DNA from: Pseudoalteromonas sp. S2755 | GTDB taxonomy: Bacteria > Pseudomonadota > Gammaproteobacteria > Enterobacterales > Alteromonadaceae | DNA: 64,000 nt | Reading direction: 5' to 3' | Assembly (NCBI RefSeq): GCF_005886535.1 | Contig: NZ_PNDS01000022.1 | Coordinates: 26,066-90,065, forward strand | In this document: in pieces, positions 17,638 to 28,210 of the stretch | How positions within the stretch are numbered: position 1 is the stretch's first letter | How the letters are laid out: each line of letters opens with the position of its first letter | Translations under genes and position numbers: made by a program | Notes under the pieces: generated by a model | What the model was told of the DNA's origin: nothing | The model's input: the letters and a program-made list of their open reading frames with translations, nothing else | Database searches by the model: none

Positions 17638-19923
17638 TTATATCTTACAAGCGCCGCCTTCACAACCATCGTCTTCTGCTTCTGGTTTTAACTCATCTTG
17701 AGCATCTGAAGCACCGTCACGGGTGTTATGGTAGTAAAGAGTTTTAACACCAAGTTTGTATGCGGTGAGTAAGTCTTTTAGCAATAGCTTCATAGGAACT
17801 TTACCCGCTTCAAACTTACTTGGATCATAATTGGTATTTGCAGAGATAGTTTGATCGATGAACTTTTGCATAATACCAACTAATGCAAGGTAACCATCGT
17901 TAGATGGAATATCCCAAAGTAGCTCATAGTTATCTTTGAGGCGGTCGTACTCTGGTACTACTTGCTTCAAGATACCATCTTTACTCGCTTTAACACTGAT
18001 ATGACCACGAGGTGGTTCGATACCGTTTGTCGCGTTTGAAATTTGTGATGATGTTTCAGATGGCATCAAGGCAGACAAGGTTGAGTTACGCATACCGTGT
18101 TCTTGGATACTTGCTCTTAGTGAATCCCAATCCAGATGCAATGGCTCTTCGCATACTTTATCAAGGTCACGCTTATAAGTATCTATTGGCATAATACCTT
18201 GTGAGTACGTCGTTTCGTTAAATTTAGGACAAGCGCCGCGCTCTTTTGCCAATTCATTCGAAGCTTTCATCAGATAGTATTGAATGGCTTCAAATGTTTT
18301 ATGTGTTAGGCCGTTAGCGCTACCGTCGGAGTACTTAACGCCATTCTTTGCAAGATAATAAGCAAAGTTAATCACACCGATACCCAGTGTACGGCGTCCC
18401 ATCGTTGCATTGTACGCAGCAGGTACGGGGTAGTCTTGATAGTCTAATAAATTATCAAGTGCGCGAACCGCAAGCTCAGCTAACTCTTCTAACTCGTCTA
18501 GAGACTTGATGGCACCCAAGTTAAATGCGGAAAGCGTACATAGTGCAATTTCACCTTCAGGGTCGTTTACGTGGCTTAGAGGCTTAGTTGGCAGTGCAAT
18601 TTCAAGACATAGGTTTGACTGACGGATCGGTGCAACCTTAGAGTCAAACGGACTGTGTGTATTACAGTGGTCAACGTTTTGTAGATAAATACGACCAGTG
18701 CTCGCACGTTCTTGCGCAAACATTGAGAATAATTCAATCGCTTTAATGCGTTTCTTACGGATAGACTCATCTTGCTCGTACTTAACATACAGTTCTTCGA
18801 ATTTATCTTGATCTTCAAAGAATGCGTCGTAAAGACCAGGTACATCTGATGGACTAAATAGCGTGATATAGTCGTCTTTAATTAGGCGGCTATACATGGT
18901 TTTGTTGAACTGCACGCCATAATCCAAATGACGCACGCGGTTCTCTTCAACACCACGGTTATTTTTTAGTACTAATAGGTTTTCAACTTCAAGATGCCAA
19001 AGTGGGTAGAATAGGGTCGCTGCGCCACCACGTACACCACCTTGAGAACAGCTTTTAACAGCCGTTTGGAAGTGTTTATAAAACGGAATACATCCTGTGT
19101 GATACGCTTCACCATTTCTGATTGGGCTACCTAGTGCACGAATACGACCAGCGTTAATACCGATACCAGCGCGCTGACTGACGTATTTTACAATCGCAGA
19201 GGAAGTTGCGTTGATTGAATCTAGACTATCAGCACATTCAATCAGTACGCATGAGCTAAACTGGCGTGTCGGTGTACGAACACCAGCCATAATTGGCGTA
19301 GGTAATGAAATTTTGAATGTTGAAACCGCATCGTAGAATCGTTTAATGTAATCTAGACGCGTTTCTTTCGGGTAGTTTGCAAACAGGCTAGCAGCTACAA
19401 GAACATATAAGAACTGCGCACTTTCATAGATCTCACCCGTTACGCGGTTTTGTACAAGGTACTTACCTTCCAACTGCTTAACAGCTGCATAGCTGAAGTT
19501 CATATCTCGACTATGATCGATGTAGTTGTTTAGCTCATCAAACTCTTCTTTTGTGTAATCAGTAAGAAGATGCTGATCATAGCGCTTGTCTTCAACCAGT
19601 TTTACCACATGGTCGTGTAAGTGCGGCGGCTCAAAACAGCCATAGGCTTTCTTACGCAAGTGGAAAATAGCCAAACGAGCGGCTAGATACTGATAATCTG
19701 GAGACTCTTTTGAGATCAGATCGGCTGCAGCTTTAATAATCGTTTCGTGGATATCACCAGTACGAATACCGTCATAAAACTGGATGTGTGACTTTAATTC
19801 AACCTGAGAAACTGAGACGTTATCCAGGCCTTCTGCCGCCCATGTAATGACACGATGGATCTTATCTAGATCTAACGGTTCTTTGCGACCGTTTCTTTTG
19901 CATACAGATAGCTGTTGGTTCAT
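17638..19923 (-). CDS. nrdA: Ribonucleoside-diphosphate reductase class Ia, alpha subunit
   Basis: This large catalytic subunit reduces ribonucleoside diphosphates to deoxyribonucleotides. The 761 residues equal E. coli NrdA in length. An N-terminal ATP-cone (1-95; CKRNGRKEPLDLDKIHRVI) provides allosteric activity control. The active-site region includes SSCVLIECADSLDSI and NLCLEIALPT. The redox-shuttle cysteines are Cys754 and Cys759 in CEGGAC near the C-terminus, the same positions as in E. coli. It is the first gene of nrdA-nrdB-yfaE. Confidence 0.98.
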   Translation of the reverse strand: MNQQLSVCKRNGRKEPLDLDKIHRVITWAAEGLDNVSVSQVELKSHIQFYDGIRTGDIHETIIKAAADLISKESPDYQYLAARLAIFHLRKKAYGCFEPPHLHDHVVKLVEDKRYDQHLLTDYTKEEFDELNNYIDHSRDMNFSYAAVKQLEGKYLVQNRVTGEIYESAQFLYVLVAASLFANYPKETRLDYIKRFYDAVSTFKISLPTPIMAGVRTPTRQFSSCVLIECADSLDSINATSSAIVKYVSQRAGIGINAGRIRALGSPIRNGEAYHTGCIPFYKHFQTAVKSCSQGGVRGGAATLFYPLWHLEVENLLVLKNNRGVEENRVRHLDYGVQFNKTMYSRLIKDDYITLFSPSDVPGLYDAFFEDQDKFEELYVKYEQDESIRKKRIKAIELFSMFAQERASTGRIYLQNVDHCNTHSPFDSKVAPIRQSNLCLEIALPTKPLSHVNDPEGEIALCTLSAFNLGAIKSLDELEELAELAVRALDNLLDYQDYPVPAAYNATMGRRTLGIGVINFAYYLAKNGVKYSDGSANGLTHKTFEAIQYYLMKASNELAKERGACPKFNETTYSQGIMPIDTYKRDLDKVCEEPLHLDWDSLRASIQEHGMRNSTLSALMPSETSSQISNATNGIEPPRGHISVKASKDGILKQVVPEYDRLKDNYELLWDIPSNDGYLALVGIMQKFIDQTISANTNYDPSKFEAGKVPMKLLLKDLLTAYKLGVKTLYYHNTRDGASDAQDELKPEAEDDGCEGGACKI

Positions 19924-19991
19924 GTTATGTGCCTGTATTCCTTAGGAACGCGCTTTAGATATCGCACGAATATAAAATTGTTTAGCAAACC

Positions 19992-20038
19992 ACCACTATA
20001 TATGGTGCCCTAGTGGCTAGGGATCACAAGATAGTGGG
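19992..20038. promoter_or_regulatory. NrdR box pair A, proximal to nrdA
   Basis: ACCACTATATATGGTG (19992-20007) and the weaker ATCACAAGATAGTGGG (20023-20038) fit the NrdR consensus acaCwAtATaTwGtgt. They start exactly 31 bases apart, the spacing typical of NrdR operators. Confidence 0.7.
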
Positions 20039-20076
20039 GTTGACGTGAATTTGCAAGAGAACAACTCGGGCAGAAT

Positions 20077-20085
20077 TGTGGATAA
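20077..20085 (-). promoter_or_regulatory. DnaA box upstream of nrdA
   Basis: TGTGGATAA is the exact complement of the consensus DnaA box TTATCCACA. E. coli nrdAB is also regulated through DnaA boxes in its promoter region, so coupling to replication initiation is plausible. Confidence 0.65.
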
Positions 20086-20232
20086 GTTTGGGATAATTTA
20101 TTTATGTAAGTATCCACTAACCTATGACAATCCACTCATCTGCCCACAAAGAAAAATCAACAAAAAGATGATGCTTTTCAGCAAAAATAAAAAAAAATTC
20201 TAACTGATTTTTTTCTACACAAATTCGTATCT

Positions 20233-20291
20233 ATTATAGCAAAAACACAATATATGGTGTTTTATTTTTTTATCGACACTAAATATGCGAT
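20233..20291 (-). promoter_or_regulatory. Distal nrdA promoter with NrdR box pair B
   Basis: An extended -10, TGCTATAAT on the minus strand (20241-20233), lies just downstream of NrdR box ACACAATATATGGTGT (20245-20260). A second box ACACTAAATATGCGAT (20276-20291) starts 31 bases further and overlaps the stop of the upstream gene. Transcription would start near 20226, giving an nrdA leader of about 300 bases that contains pair A and the DnaA box. Confidence 0.68.
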
Positions 20292-20926
20292 AACGTGTCT
20301 AATGGGTTAGTAAGATAGAGATCCGCATGCCAAGACCTAGCTTCAGCTTCAGATGGAATGAATCCCCACATCGCCGCTGCACTAATCATTTTTGCGGATT
20401 TTGCAGCAATGATATCTCGCTCAGCGTCGCCAACATAAATACACTGCTCAGGTGAAACCCCCAATTTTGATGCCACTAAGAGTAAAGGCTCGGGGTGGGG
20501 TTTGGCCACCGAAAGTGTATCTCCACATACCACTGTCTCGATCTTTGCAAGTTCAGGAATTTGTTTTAGTAGCGGAAGTGTTAAAAACTCAGGTTTGTTT
20601 GTCATGATCCCAACCGGAATCTCTTTTTCTGCAAGTGCCGCTAATAACGCACCAATCTGCGCAAAGCATTGGGAGTGTACTGATAGATTTGCCAGGTAGT
20701 AGTCAAGTACCCCCTGACGTAATATCTGAGTATCAAAGTGTTTTAATGACTCACCAAACCCTACCTGTAACATCGCTGCTACGCCGTTTGAAATCGCACT
20801 GCTATATACCTGTTTGCCGACAGTAGGCATCTGATTAGTAGTTAAAACGTGGTTTAGTGCAGCGCCCAAGTCATCACTGGTATCCAGCAAGGTGCCGTCT
20901 AGATCAAATAGTACCGCTTGGATCAT
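20279..20926 (-). CDS. HAD-superfamily sugar-phosphate phosphatase, MupP/Gph type
   Basis: This is a cytoplasmic HAD phosphatase of 215 residues. Asp8 and Asp10 in [12 protein letters not shown] form the catalytic pair, MTNKPE is motif II, and VGDAERDI is motif IV. It is usually annotated as phosphoglycolate phosphatase. The SNGVAAML segment, the C-terminal [10 protein letters not shown], and the location next to ubiG and gyrA resemble the Pseudomonas MurNAc-6-phosphate phosphatase MupP more closely. The substrate therefore remains open. It overlaps the ubiG stop by four bases (ATGA). Confidence 0.85.
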   Translation of the reverse strand: MIQAVLFDLDGTLLDTSDDLGAALNHVLTTNQMPTVGKQVYSSAISNGVAAMLQVGFGESLKHFDTQILRQGVLDYYLANLSVHSQCFAQIGALLAALAEKEIPVGIMTNKPEFLTLPLLKQIPELAKIETVVCGDTLSVAKPHPEPLLLVASKLGVSPEQCIYVGDAERDIIAAKSAKMISAAAMWGFIPSEAEARSWHADLYLTNPLDTLSHI

Positions 20927-21633
20927 GCCAGCTTCTCGAAGTGTAGAATGTAGTTAACCGAAACGTCTTTAGTTAAGGTAAATGTTTTGCCGATAGGGTT
21001 GTAGTTAATCCCTGTCGCTGCTCTGACTTTGAGGTCGTACTTTTCAGCCCAGTCAATTAAGGTCGAAGGGCGAATAAACTTATCATGTTCATGCGTGCCT
21101 TCAGGAACCATTTTAAGCAGTTTTTCAGCAGCGACGATAGCCAGTAAATACGCTTTTGTAGTTTTGTTTAAGGTAGAAAAAAATACATGACCGCCAGGCT
21201 TAACTAGCTGTGCGACTGCGCGAATAATGGATTCTGGATCTGGTACGTGTTCTAACATTTCCATGCAAGTTACTACATCGAATTCGCCATGGTGCAAGGC
21301 TGCGAATTCTTCTACTGGCACTTTTTGATAGTCTACTTCCACGCCGACCTCTAGCGCGTGAAGCTTTGCGACATTGAGCGGTTCTTGTCCCATATCGATA
21401 CCGGTTGCATTTGCGCCCAGCTTAGCCATGCTTTCTGTTAAAATCCCACCACCACAACCGACATCCAATACTGTTTTTGCAAATAGGCCTTCACATTTAT
21501 CGTTAATAAAGTCCAATCTCAATGGGTTAATATCGTGTAATGGTTTGAATTCTCCCTCTCGGTCCCACCAGCGCTCTGCTATTTCTTCAAATTTAGCGAT
21601 TTCATTAGGGTCTACATTTTGATGTTCGGTCAT
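20923..21633 (-). CDS. ubiG: UbiG, ubiquinone O-methyltransferase
   Basis: This SAM-dependent methyltransferase performs both O-methylations in ubiquinone biosynthesis. The 236 residues from this start match E. coli UbiG (240). The features are the [20 protein letters not shown]-terminus, the SAM-binding motif VLDVGCGGG, and [11 protein letters not shown]. The frame is open for 37 more codons upstream, but those residues are unlike the family. This ATG has a GAGGAAG ribosome site. It is divergent from gyrA and overlaps the phosphatase gene downstream, as in many gammaproteobacteria. Confidence 0.95.
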   Translation of the reverse strand: MTEHQNVDPNEIAKFEEIAERWWDREGEFKPLHDINPLRLDFINDKCEGLFAKTVLDVGCGGGILTESMAKLGANATGIDMGQEPLNVAKLHALEVGVEVDYQKVPVEEFAALHHGEFDVVTCMEMLEHVPDPESIIRAVAQLVKPGGHVFFSTLNKTTKAYLLAIVAAEKLLKMVPEGTHEHDKFIRPSTLIDWAEKYDLKVRAATGINYNPIGKTFTLTKDVSVNYILHFEKLA

Positions 21634-21898
21634 AAAAAACTTCCTCGTCGAATTGAGCGCATTATAAAGGGGATTAGATAAAAATAGCACCTGTAAAACG
21701 GTAAAAAGTGTGTTAGCATGCTTGACGAATTTTATAATAAACAAAGCCCCCGCTGATACTCTGAGGCAATTCGGCTATTTTTCGAAGCGCGTTTAATTGG
21801 CGCTTCAGCAGAAAAAGCAATTTGATATTCAGATAGCATCTCAACACAAGTTGTAGTGTGACACAAAAGGGGTGGACACTGAAGGAAAGTGGAGTCAA

Positions 21899-24571
21899 AT
21901 GTCTGATCTCGCCAATGAAATCCTGCCAGTCAATATCGAAGATGAATTAAAAAATTCATACCTAGATTATGCAATGAGTGTAATCGTAGGTCGTGCATTA
22001 CCTGACGTACGTGACGGCCTAAAGCCAGTTCACCGTCGTGTATTGTTCGCGATGAATGAACTTAAAAATGACTGGAACAAACCATATAAAAAGTCAGCTC
22101 GTGTAGTTGGTGACGTAATCGGTAAATACCACCCGCATGGTGATAGCGCGGTTTACGATACTATTGTACGTATGGCTCAGCCTTTCTCTCTACGCTATAT
22201 GCTCGTAGATGGACAAGGTAACTTTGGTTCTGTCGATGGTGACTCTGCAGCTGCGATGCGTTATACCGAAGTACGTATGGCGAAAGTCGCTCACGAGTTA
22301 CTTGCTGACCTTGAAAAAGAAACCGTTGATTATGTACCAAACTACGATGGTACAGAGCAAATTCCAGATGTGTTACCAACTAAAGTGCCTAACTTATTGG
22401 TGAATGGCTCATCTGGTATCGCGGTTGGTATGGCGACCAATATTCCGCCTCACAACTTAACTGAGGTGATCAATGGCTGTTTGGCTGTGATCCAGAATCC
22501 AGACATCACTATTGAAGAGTTAATCGACTATATTCCGGGTCCTGATTTCCCGACAGCCGCCATTATTAGCGGTAAGAATGGCATCGAACAAGCCTATAAA
22601 ACAGGCCGTGGTAAGATCTACATCCGTGCGAAAGCTGAAATCGAAGTCGATGAGAAGACTGGCAAAGAAACTATCATCGTTCATGAAATTCCTTACCAAG
22701 TTAACAAAGCAAGACTAATCGAAAAGATTGCAGAGCTTGTTAAAGACAAAAAGGTTGAAGGGATCAGTGCACTACGCGACGAGTCGGATAAAGACGGTAT
22801 GCGTATTGTTATTGAAATCAAACGCGGCGAAGTAGGTGAGGTTGTACTAAACAATCTATACGCTCAAACACAACTACAAACTGTGTTTGGCATCAATATG
22901 GTTGCACTAGACAATAACCAGCCTAAGTGTTTCAACCTGAAAGAAATGCTTGATGCGTTTATTATTCACCGTCGTGAAGTCGTAACGCGTCGTACTGTAT
23001 TTGACCTGCGTAAGGCGAGAGACAGAGCGCATACGCTTGAAGGCCTCGCAATTGCGCTAGCCAACATTGACCCAATCATTGAGCTTATTCGTAAGTCACC
23101 AACACCAGCGGAAGCGAAAGCGGCGCTAACTGCGCGAGCTTGGGATCTTGGTAACGTTAAATCAATGCTTGAGCGTACTGGTGAAGAAAATGTTGCGCGT
23201 CCGGATTGGTTAGCGGAAGAATTAGGGATCCGTGATGGTCAGTACTATTTGTCTGAGCAACAAGCCCAAGCAATTCTAGACTTAAGACTACACAAATTAA
23301 CGGGTCTTGAGCACGAGAAAATTCTAGCAGAATACAAAGAACTACTCGATCTTATCGCTGAGCTACTGTACATCCTTTCTACTCCAGAGCGTTTGATGGA
23401 AGTGATCCGCGATGAGTTAGTTGAAATCAAAGAAACGTATGGCGATGAGCGTCGCACAGAGATCACTGCTGCTGCGCACGATATCAGTTTAGAAGATTTG
23501 ATCAACGAAGAAGACGTTGTAGTTACGCTTTCTCACGAAGGCTATGTGAAGTATCAACCTCTTAGCGATTACGAAGCTCAGCGCCGCGGTGGTAAAGGGC
23601 GATCTGCAACTAAGATGAAAGATGAAGACTTTATCGAACGTCTACTCGTTGCAAATACTCACGATACAATTCTTTGTTTCTCAACTTCTGGCCGTTTGTA
23701 TTGGTTAAAAGTTTACCAGCTGCCGCTTGCATCACGTGCTGCGCGCGGAAAGCCAATTGTTAACTTGTTACCACTCGAAGCTGATGAGCGTATTACGACA
23801 ATTTTACCAGTTCGCGAATACGAAGAAGATAAATTTATCGTCATGGCGACGGCAAGTGGTATCGTTAAGAAAACACCTCTGACTGCATACAGCCGTCAGC
23901 GTGCAAGTGGTATTATTGCTATCAACTTGAACGAAGGTGATAGCCTGATCGGTGCTAATATCACCACAGGTGACAATGACATCATGCTATTTACTGAGCA
24001 TGGTAAAGTTGTACGCTTTAACGAGAAGCAGCGAGACTCAGAAACAGGTGAAGTGAAGCGTGATCCTGAAACTGGCGAAGAAATGTTGGCTTTACGTCCG
24101 ATGGGCCGTACAGCAACAGGTGTTCGTGGTATCAAGATGCCAGATGACGTGAAAGTGGTATCACTAATCGTACCACAAGGCGATGGTGCAATCTTGACCG
24201 TAACTGAAAATGGTTATGGTAAGCGTACACCGCTTGAAGAGTACCCAGCGAAGAGCCGTGCAACACAAGGTGTTGTGTCAATCAAAGTAACTGAGAGAAA
24301 TGGTTCTGTGGTTGGCGCGGTTCAAGTTGACGACAACGATGAAATCATGTTGATCTCAAACCGTGGTACGTTAGTTAGAACGCGTGTAAACGAAGTTTCT
24401 ACGGTAGGCCGTAACACCCAAGGTGTTATTCTGATCCGTACGATGGAAGAAGAAAAGGTAGTTGGTCTTCAACGCATCGAAGAAATTGAAGTGGAAGAGT
24501 TGCCTGAAGGTGACGTTGCAGAGCTAGAAGGTGAAGCAACACCTGCTGCGGGATCTGACGCAGAGGAATAA
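21899..24571 (+). CDS. gyrA: DNA gyrase subunit A
   Basis: This is the breakage-reunion subunit of DNA gyrase. The 890 residues from this ATG ([18 protein letters not shown]) are collinear with E. coli GyrA. The frame opens nine codons earlier, but homology and the AAGGAAAG ribosome site favour this start. Active-site Tyr122 is in AMRYTEV. The quinolone-determining region reads [10 protein letters not shown] with wild-type Ser83 and Asp87. In the C-terminal pinwheel, about 20 extra residues with two DxETGE repeats (about 711-733) are absent from E. coli. An acidic tail ends the protein. Confidence 0.98.
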   Translation: MSDLANEILPVNIEDELKNSYLDYAMSVIVGRALPDVRDGLKPVHRRVLFAMNELKNDWNKPYKKSARVVGDVIGKYHPHGDSAVYDTIVRMAQPFSLRYMLVDGQGNFGSVDGDSAAAMRYTEVRMAKVAHELLADLEKETVDYVPNYDGTEQIPDVLPTKVPNLLVNGSSGIAVGMATNIPPHNLTEVINGCLAVIQNPDITIEELIDYIPGPDFPTAAIISGKNGIEQAYKTGRGKIYIRAKAEIEVDEKTGKETIIVHEIPYQVNKARLIEKIAELVKDKKVEGISALRDESDKDGMRIVIEIKRGEVGEVVLNNLYAQTQLQTVFGINMVALDNNQPKCFNLKEMLDAFIIHRREVVTRRTVFDLRKARDRAHTLEGLAIALANIDPIIELIRKSPTPAEAKAALTARAWDLGNVKSMLERTGEENVARPDWLAEELGIRDGQYYLSEQQAQAILDLRLHKLTGLEHEKILAEYKELLDLIAELLYILSTPERLMEVIRDELVEIKETYGDERRTEITAAAHDISLEDLINEEDVVVTLSHEGYVKYQPLSDYEAQRRGGKGRSATKMKDEDFIERLLVANTHDTILCFSTSGRLYWLKVYQLPLASRAARGKPIVNLLPLEADERITTILPVREYEEDKFIVMATASGIVKKTPLTAYSRQRASGIIAINLNEGDSLIGANITTGDNDIMLFTEHGKVVRFNEKQRDSETGEVKRDPETGEEMLALRPMGRTATGVRGIKMPDDVKVVSLIVPQGDGAILTVTENGYGKRTPLEEYPAKSRATQGVVSIKVTERNGSVVGAVQVDDNDEIMLISNRGTLVRTRVNEVSTVGRNTQGVILIRTMEEEKVVGLQRIEEIEVEELPEGDVAELEGEATPAAGSDAEE

Positions 24572-24583
24572 AAAATCCTACCC

Positions 24584-24612
24584 AAAAAAAAGCGACTTCG
24601 GTCGCTTTTTTT
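24584..24612 (+). terminator. Intrinsic terminator after gyrA
   Basis: AAAAAGCGAC, a TTCG tetraloop, GTCGCTTTTT and a T-run form a classic strong terminator immediately after the gyrA stop. Confidence 0.93.
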
Positions 24613-24782
24613 CTTTCTGTCAATTTTTTCAATCTGTTCCTCTATGACAAGAGCCTGAAGCCTGATAAATTAAGGCTACCAACAATCCGACGTTTTAGTC
24701 GGGCAGCCCACTGTTCATCCGAAAAGTCATGAGAATAACGCTATTCTTTGGATGATCTAGATTATTTGGAATGAGGAAAAAT

Positions 24783-25865
24783 ATGACGGTTTATAATTTT
24801 TGCGCGGGTCCTGCGATGTTACCTGTTGAAGTGATGAAAAAAGCGCAAAAAGAATTTCTAGATTGGCAAAATTTAGGCGTGTCGGTGATGGAAGTTAGCC
24901 ATCGCTCAGCGCCTTACTTGGAGATGGCGAAGCAGTGCGAAGCCAGCTTACGTCGTTTGATGAACATCTCTGACGAATTTGAAGTCCTGTTTATGCATGG
25001 TGGTGGCCGAGGTCACTTTGCTGCTGTACCGTTAAATCTACATGTAGATGGTGTACCTGGCGTATATATCGAGAACGGGATCTGGTCTACCGGTGCGACG
25101 AAAGAAGGTGAAAAATTCACGCAAACGCATGCGATTAATATCCGTACTGACGAAAATGGTCAATTCGATATTTTACCTGTCTCCGAATGGAAGTTACCAG
25201 AAAACGCTTCATACATTCACTATTGTCCAAACGAAACCATCGACGGTATCGAAATATTTGACGTTCCAAAACATTCAAGCGCATCAATTGTAGCGGATAT
25301 GTCTTCCAATATTTTATCTCGTGAGATTAACGTCAATGACTTTGATTTGATTTATGCTGGTGCGCAAAAAAATATCGGTCCTTCAGGGCTCAGTATCGCT
25401 ATTGTACGTAAGACGTTATTGAAGCGTGAAGGGTTGCCAAGACCTGCCATTCTTGATTACGCCATTGAGGCTGATCAGCAAAGCATGTACAACACACCAC
25501 CGACATTTGCATGGTATCTTGCGTTTGAGGTATTCAAATATCTTGAAAGCATTGGTGGTGTTAAAGCCATGGAAGCGCACAATCAAGAAAAAGCGGCCAT
25601 TTTGTACGATTACATCGATGGCTCTGGCTTCTATTCAAACAAAGTTGCAAAACATTGTCGCTCGTTAATGAACGTACCATTTTGGTTAAACGATGACAGC
25701 CTAAATGCAAAATTTTTGGCAGAGGCAGAACAAAACGGTTTAATTGCACTTGAGGGCCACCGTTTTGTCGGCGGTATGCGTGCAAGCATCTATAACGCTA
25801 TGCCAATTGAAGGGATCAAAGCGTTAGTTGCGTTTATGGATAAATTCGCACGGGAGAACAGTTGA
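24783..25865 (+). CDS. serC: Phosphoserine aminotransferase
   Basis: This PLP enzyme converts 3-phosphohydroxypyruvate to phosphoserine and also acts in pyridoxine synthesis. The 360 residues from this ATG ([17 protein letters not shown]) match E. coli SerC (362). An in-frame ATG four codons upstream at 24771 is less likely, because TGAGGAAAA forms a good ribosome site for the second ATG. The PLP lysine is in [10 protein letters not shown]. The stop codon overlaps the aroA ATG, the conserved serC-aroA pairing. Confidence 0.95.
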   Translation: MTVYNFCAGPAMLPVEVMKKAQKEFLDWQNLGVSVMEVSHRSAPYLEMAKQCEASLRRLMNISDEFEVLFMHGGGRGHFAAVPLNLHVDGVPGVYIENGIWSTGATKEGEKFTQTHAINIRTDENGQFDILPVSEWKLPENASYIHYCPNETIDGIEIFDVPKHSSASIVADMSSNILSREINVNDFDLIYAGAQKNIGPSGLSIAIVRKTLLKREGLPRPAILDYAIEADQQSMYNTPPTFAWYLAFEVFKYLESIGGVKAMEAHNQEKAAILYDYIDGSGFYSNKVAKHCRSLMNVPFWLNDDSLNAKFLAEAEQNGLIALEGHRFVGGMRASIYNAMPIEGIKALVAFMDKFARENS

Positions 25866-27145
25866 TGGAACAATTGACCCTCAAGCCTATTACTAAAGTC
25901 AGTGGCAGTGTGACGCTACCTGGCTCTAAAAGCTTATCAAATCGTATTTTGTTGCTTGCGGCATTGTGCGAAGGCACGACAAAAGTGACGAACTTATTGG
26001 ATAGCGATGACATCCGCCATATGTTAGGTGCATTGTCTCAGTTAGGCGTTGAAGTAACCTTAGAAGACGATAATACGGTGGCACTGGTCAAAGGAAATGG
26101 TGGTAACTTTAACACCCCCGTTGAGCCGCTATTTTTAGGCAATGCCGGTACAGCATATCGTCCATTAACTGCTGTGCTTGCTGCTATATCCGGTGATTAT
26201 GAACTGATTGGTGAGCCACGAATGGAAGAGCGCCCAATTGGCCATCTTGTTGATGCCATGCAAACGCTTGGTGCAGATATTCAATATCTCAAAAACAAAG
26301 ACTACCCGCCGTTAAAAATTACAGGTAAGCAACTTGCTGGTGGTGAAGTTGAGATTGACGGTAGTATCTCAAGCCAATTCTTAACTGCATTATTGATGGC
26401 TGCACCGCTTTTTAGTGGCGATACGAATATTGCGATCAAAGGTGAACTGGTTTCAAAGCCTTATATTGATATTACCATTGGCGTGATGGCGCACTTTGGG
26501 GTTCATGTCGAAAACCACGATTACCAACATTTTGTGGTAAAAGCAGGCCAGCAGTATCAATCTCCAGGAACACTTATGGTCGAAGGGGATGCCTCGTCAG
26601 CCTCTTATTTCATCGCAGCAGCAGCAATTGCAGGAGGCGAAATTGAAATAAAGGGAGTGGGTAAACAAAGTGTGCAAGGTGATATCGGTTTTGCCAAAGT
26701 GATGGAACAAGTCGGTGCAGACATTGATTGGCATGATGAGCGTATCGTTGTCAGAAAAGGTGAGCTAAATGGTGTGGACATTGACGCCAATGCTATCCCC
26801 GATGCGGCGATGACGCTTGCAACCGTAGCGCTATTCGCAAAAGGTAAAACGGCAATTCGTAATATCTACAATTGGCGCGTGAAAGAAACCGATAGGTTAG
26901 CTGCCATGGCGACTGAACTTAAAAAAGTAGGCGCAGAAGTGGTAGAAGGGCACGATTTTATCGAAGTTACACCACCGGCTAATTTTAATTTTACGGATGT
27001 AGACACATACAATGACCATCGCATTGCGATGTGTTTTTCGATGGTGGCAGTCGGTGGTCAAGCTATAACGATCAACGACCCTAAATGTACGGCAAAAACT
27101 TTCCCAACCTATTTTTCAGTGTTAGAAAGCATTAGTCAGCATTAA
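25865..27145 (+). CDS. aroA: 5-enolpyruvylshikimate-3-phosphate synthase
   Basis: This shikimate-pathway enzyme joins shikimate 3-phosphate and PEP. The 426 residues match E. coli AroA (427). [10 protein letters not shown] is the substrate loop, [12 protein letters not shown] is the PEP-binding loop with the sensitive-type Gly and Pro of class I enzymes, and VKETDRL and [11 protein letters not shown] are conserved active-site segments. The ATG overlaps the serC stop (TGATG), so the two are translationally coupled. An in-frame TTG one codon upstream is unlikely to be used. Confidence 0.96.
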   Translation: MEQLTLKPITKVSGSVTLPGSKSLSNRILLLAALCEGTTKVTNLLDSDDIRHMLGALSQLGVEVTLEDDNTVALVKGNGGNFNTPVEPLFLGNAGTAYRPLTAVLAAISGDYELIGEPRMEERPIGHLVDAMQTLGADIQYLKNKDYPPLKITGKQLAGGEVEIDGSISSQFLTALLMAAPLFSGDTNIAIKGELVSKPYIDITIGVMAHFGVHVENHDYQHFVVKAGQQYQSPGTLMVEGDASSASYFIAAAAIAGGEIEIKGVGKQSVQGDIGFAKVMEQVGADIDWHDERIVVRKGELNGVDIDANAIPDAAMTLATVALFAKGKTAIRNIYNWRVKETDRLAAMATELKKVGAEVVEGHDFIEVTPPANFNFTDVDTYNDHRIAMCFSMVAVGGQAITINDPKCTAKTFPTYFSVLESISQH

Positions 27146-27226
27146 TTTCACCAAGGTGTTGAAGCTGTTCAGCACCTTAAAATCTCCTTTAAAATAGTCA
27201 TTATAACAAAGTCAAACACACGCATA

Positions 27227-27251
27227 TTTGACTGAATTTTATTCAGTCAAA
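27227..27251. repeat. Perfect inverted repeat between aroA and cmk
   Basis: TTTGACTGAA (27227-27236) and TTCAGTCAAA (27242-27251) form a perfect ten-base hairpin with a five-base loop. There is no T-tract after it. It may end serC-aroA transcripts in concert with a factor, or be an operator for the cmk-rpsA promoter. Confidence 0.5.
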
Positions 27252-27397
27252 GCCAGTCAGTACCTGACATTTCACACCTTTCGCTTCACTAATAATTTGA
27301 GATATAACAAAAAATGACAGGTAAATAAGGATATATTCAGCAAATTGACGTATACTATGCGCCGTCAAATTCAGGTGAGCATTTTTAGGAGGTCTAA

Positions 27398-28114
27398 ATG
27401 CAGGCAGCTATGCCAGTTATCACCGTAGACGGCCCAAGTGGTTCAGGCAAAGGAACTGTTTGTCGCTTGTTAGCTGAAACATTAAATTGGGAAGTGTTGG
27501 ATAGCGGTGCAATTTATCGTGTGCTTTCGTTAGCAGCGTTACACCACCAAATTGCAACAGATAACGAAGAGGGGCTGGTCCCACTCGCTGCTAATTTGGA
27601 TGTACAATTTTCTATCGATAAAGAAACTAAAAAAAGCAAAATTGTACTTGAAGGTGAAGATGTTACTAACACCATTCGCAATGAAGAAGTCGGCGCAGCA
27701 GCGTCAAAAATTGCGGCGCTACCTCGAGTAAGAGAAGCATTATTACGACGTCAGCGCGCTTTTAGAACTGAAGTAGGCTTAATTGCAGATGGACGTGATA
27801 TGGGAACGGTGGTGTTCCCAGATGCTGAACTTAAAATTTATTTAACTGCAAGCGCTGAAGAACGTGCTCGCAGGCGATTTGTTGAGTTGAATGAGAAAGG
27901 CCATGATGTTACACTAAGTGGTCTGTTAGAAGACATTAAAGCTCGCGATGATCGCGATATGAATCGCAAGGTTGCCCCATTAGTTCCTGCCAGCGATGCG
28001 GTAGTTGTTGATACAACTGAGCATAATGCTGAACAGGTGTTCGAACAGGTTATGTCTTTTATTCAAGACGCCATTGTGGCAGGTAAACTTCCAAAAAGTT
28101 GTTTACCTAAATAA
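27398..28114 (+). CDS. cmk: Cytidylate kinase
   Basis: This enzyme phosphorylates CMP and dCMP with ATP. The 238 residues include the P-loop GPSGSGKGT (11-19), the CMP-binding insert, [22 protein letters not shown], and the RDDRD lid motif. The start matches E. coli Cmk (APVITIDGPSG versus [11 protein letters not shown]), and AGGAGG precedes it. It lies directly upstream of rpsA, the near-universal cmk-rpsA arrangement. Confidence 0.97.
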   Translation: MQAAMPVITVDGPSGSGKGTVCRLLAETLNWEVLDSGAIYRVLSLAALHHQIATDNEEGLVPLAANLDVQFSIDKETKKSKIVLEGEDVTNTIRNEEVGAAASKIAALPRVREALLRRQRAFRTEVGLIADGRDMGTVVFPDAELKIYLTASAEERARRRFVELNEKGHDVTLSGLLEDIKARDDRDMNRKVAPLVPASDAVVVDTTEHNAEQVFEQVMSFIQDAIVAGKLPKSCLPK

Positions 28115-28210
28115 TTTTTAATGACACAGGCAGGAAGCTAGTGTTTATTTAACAACCCCATGCAGCATGGTCGCTAATTGGTAATTTAACTTTATAGAGA
28201 CGTATTTAGT

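Noticed and set aside
21634..21744. N-terminal extension of ubiG
   Set aside because: The extra 37 residues do not resemble UbiG, and the internal ATG has a good ribosome site and matches homologues.
22139..22165. Possible quinolone resistance change in gyrA
   Set aside because: Ser83 and Asp87 are wild type.
26125..26165. Possible glyphosate-insensitive aroA
   Set aside because: The [12 protein letters not shown] loop is the ordinary class I sensitive form.
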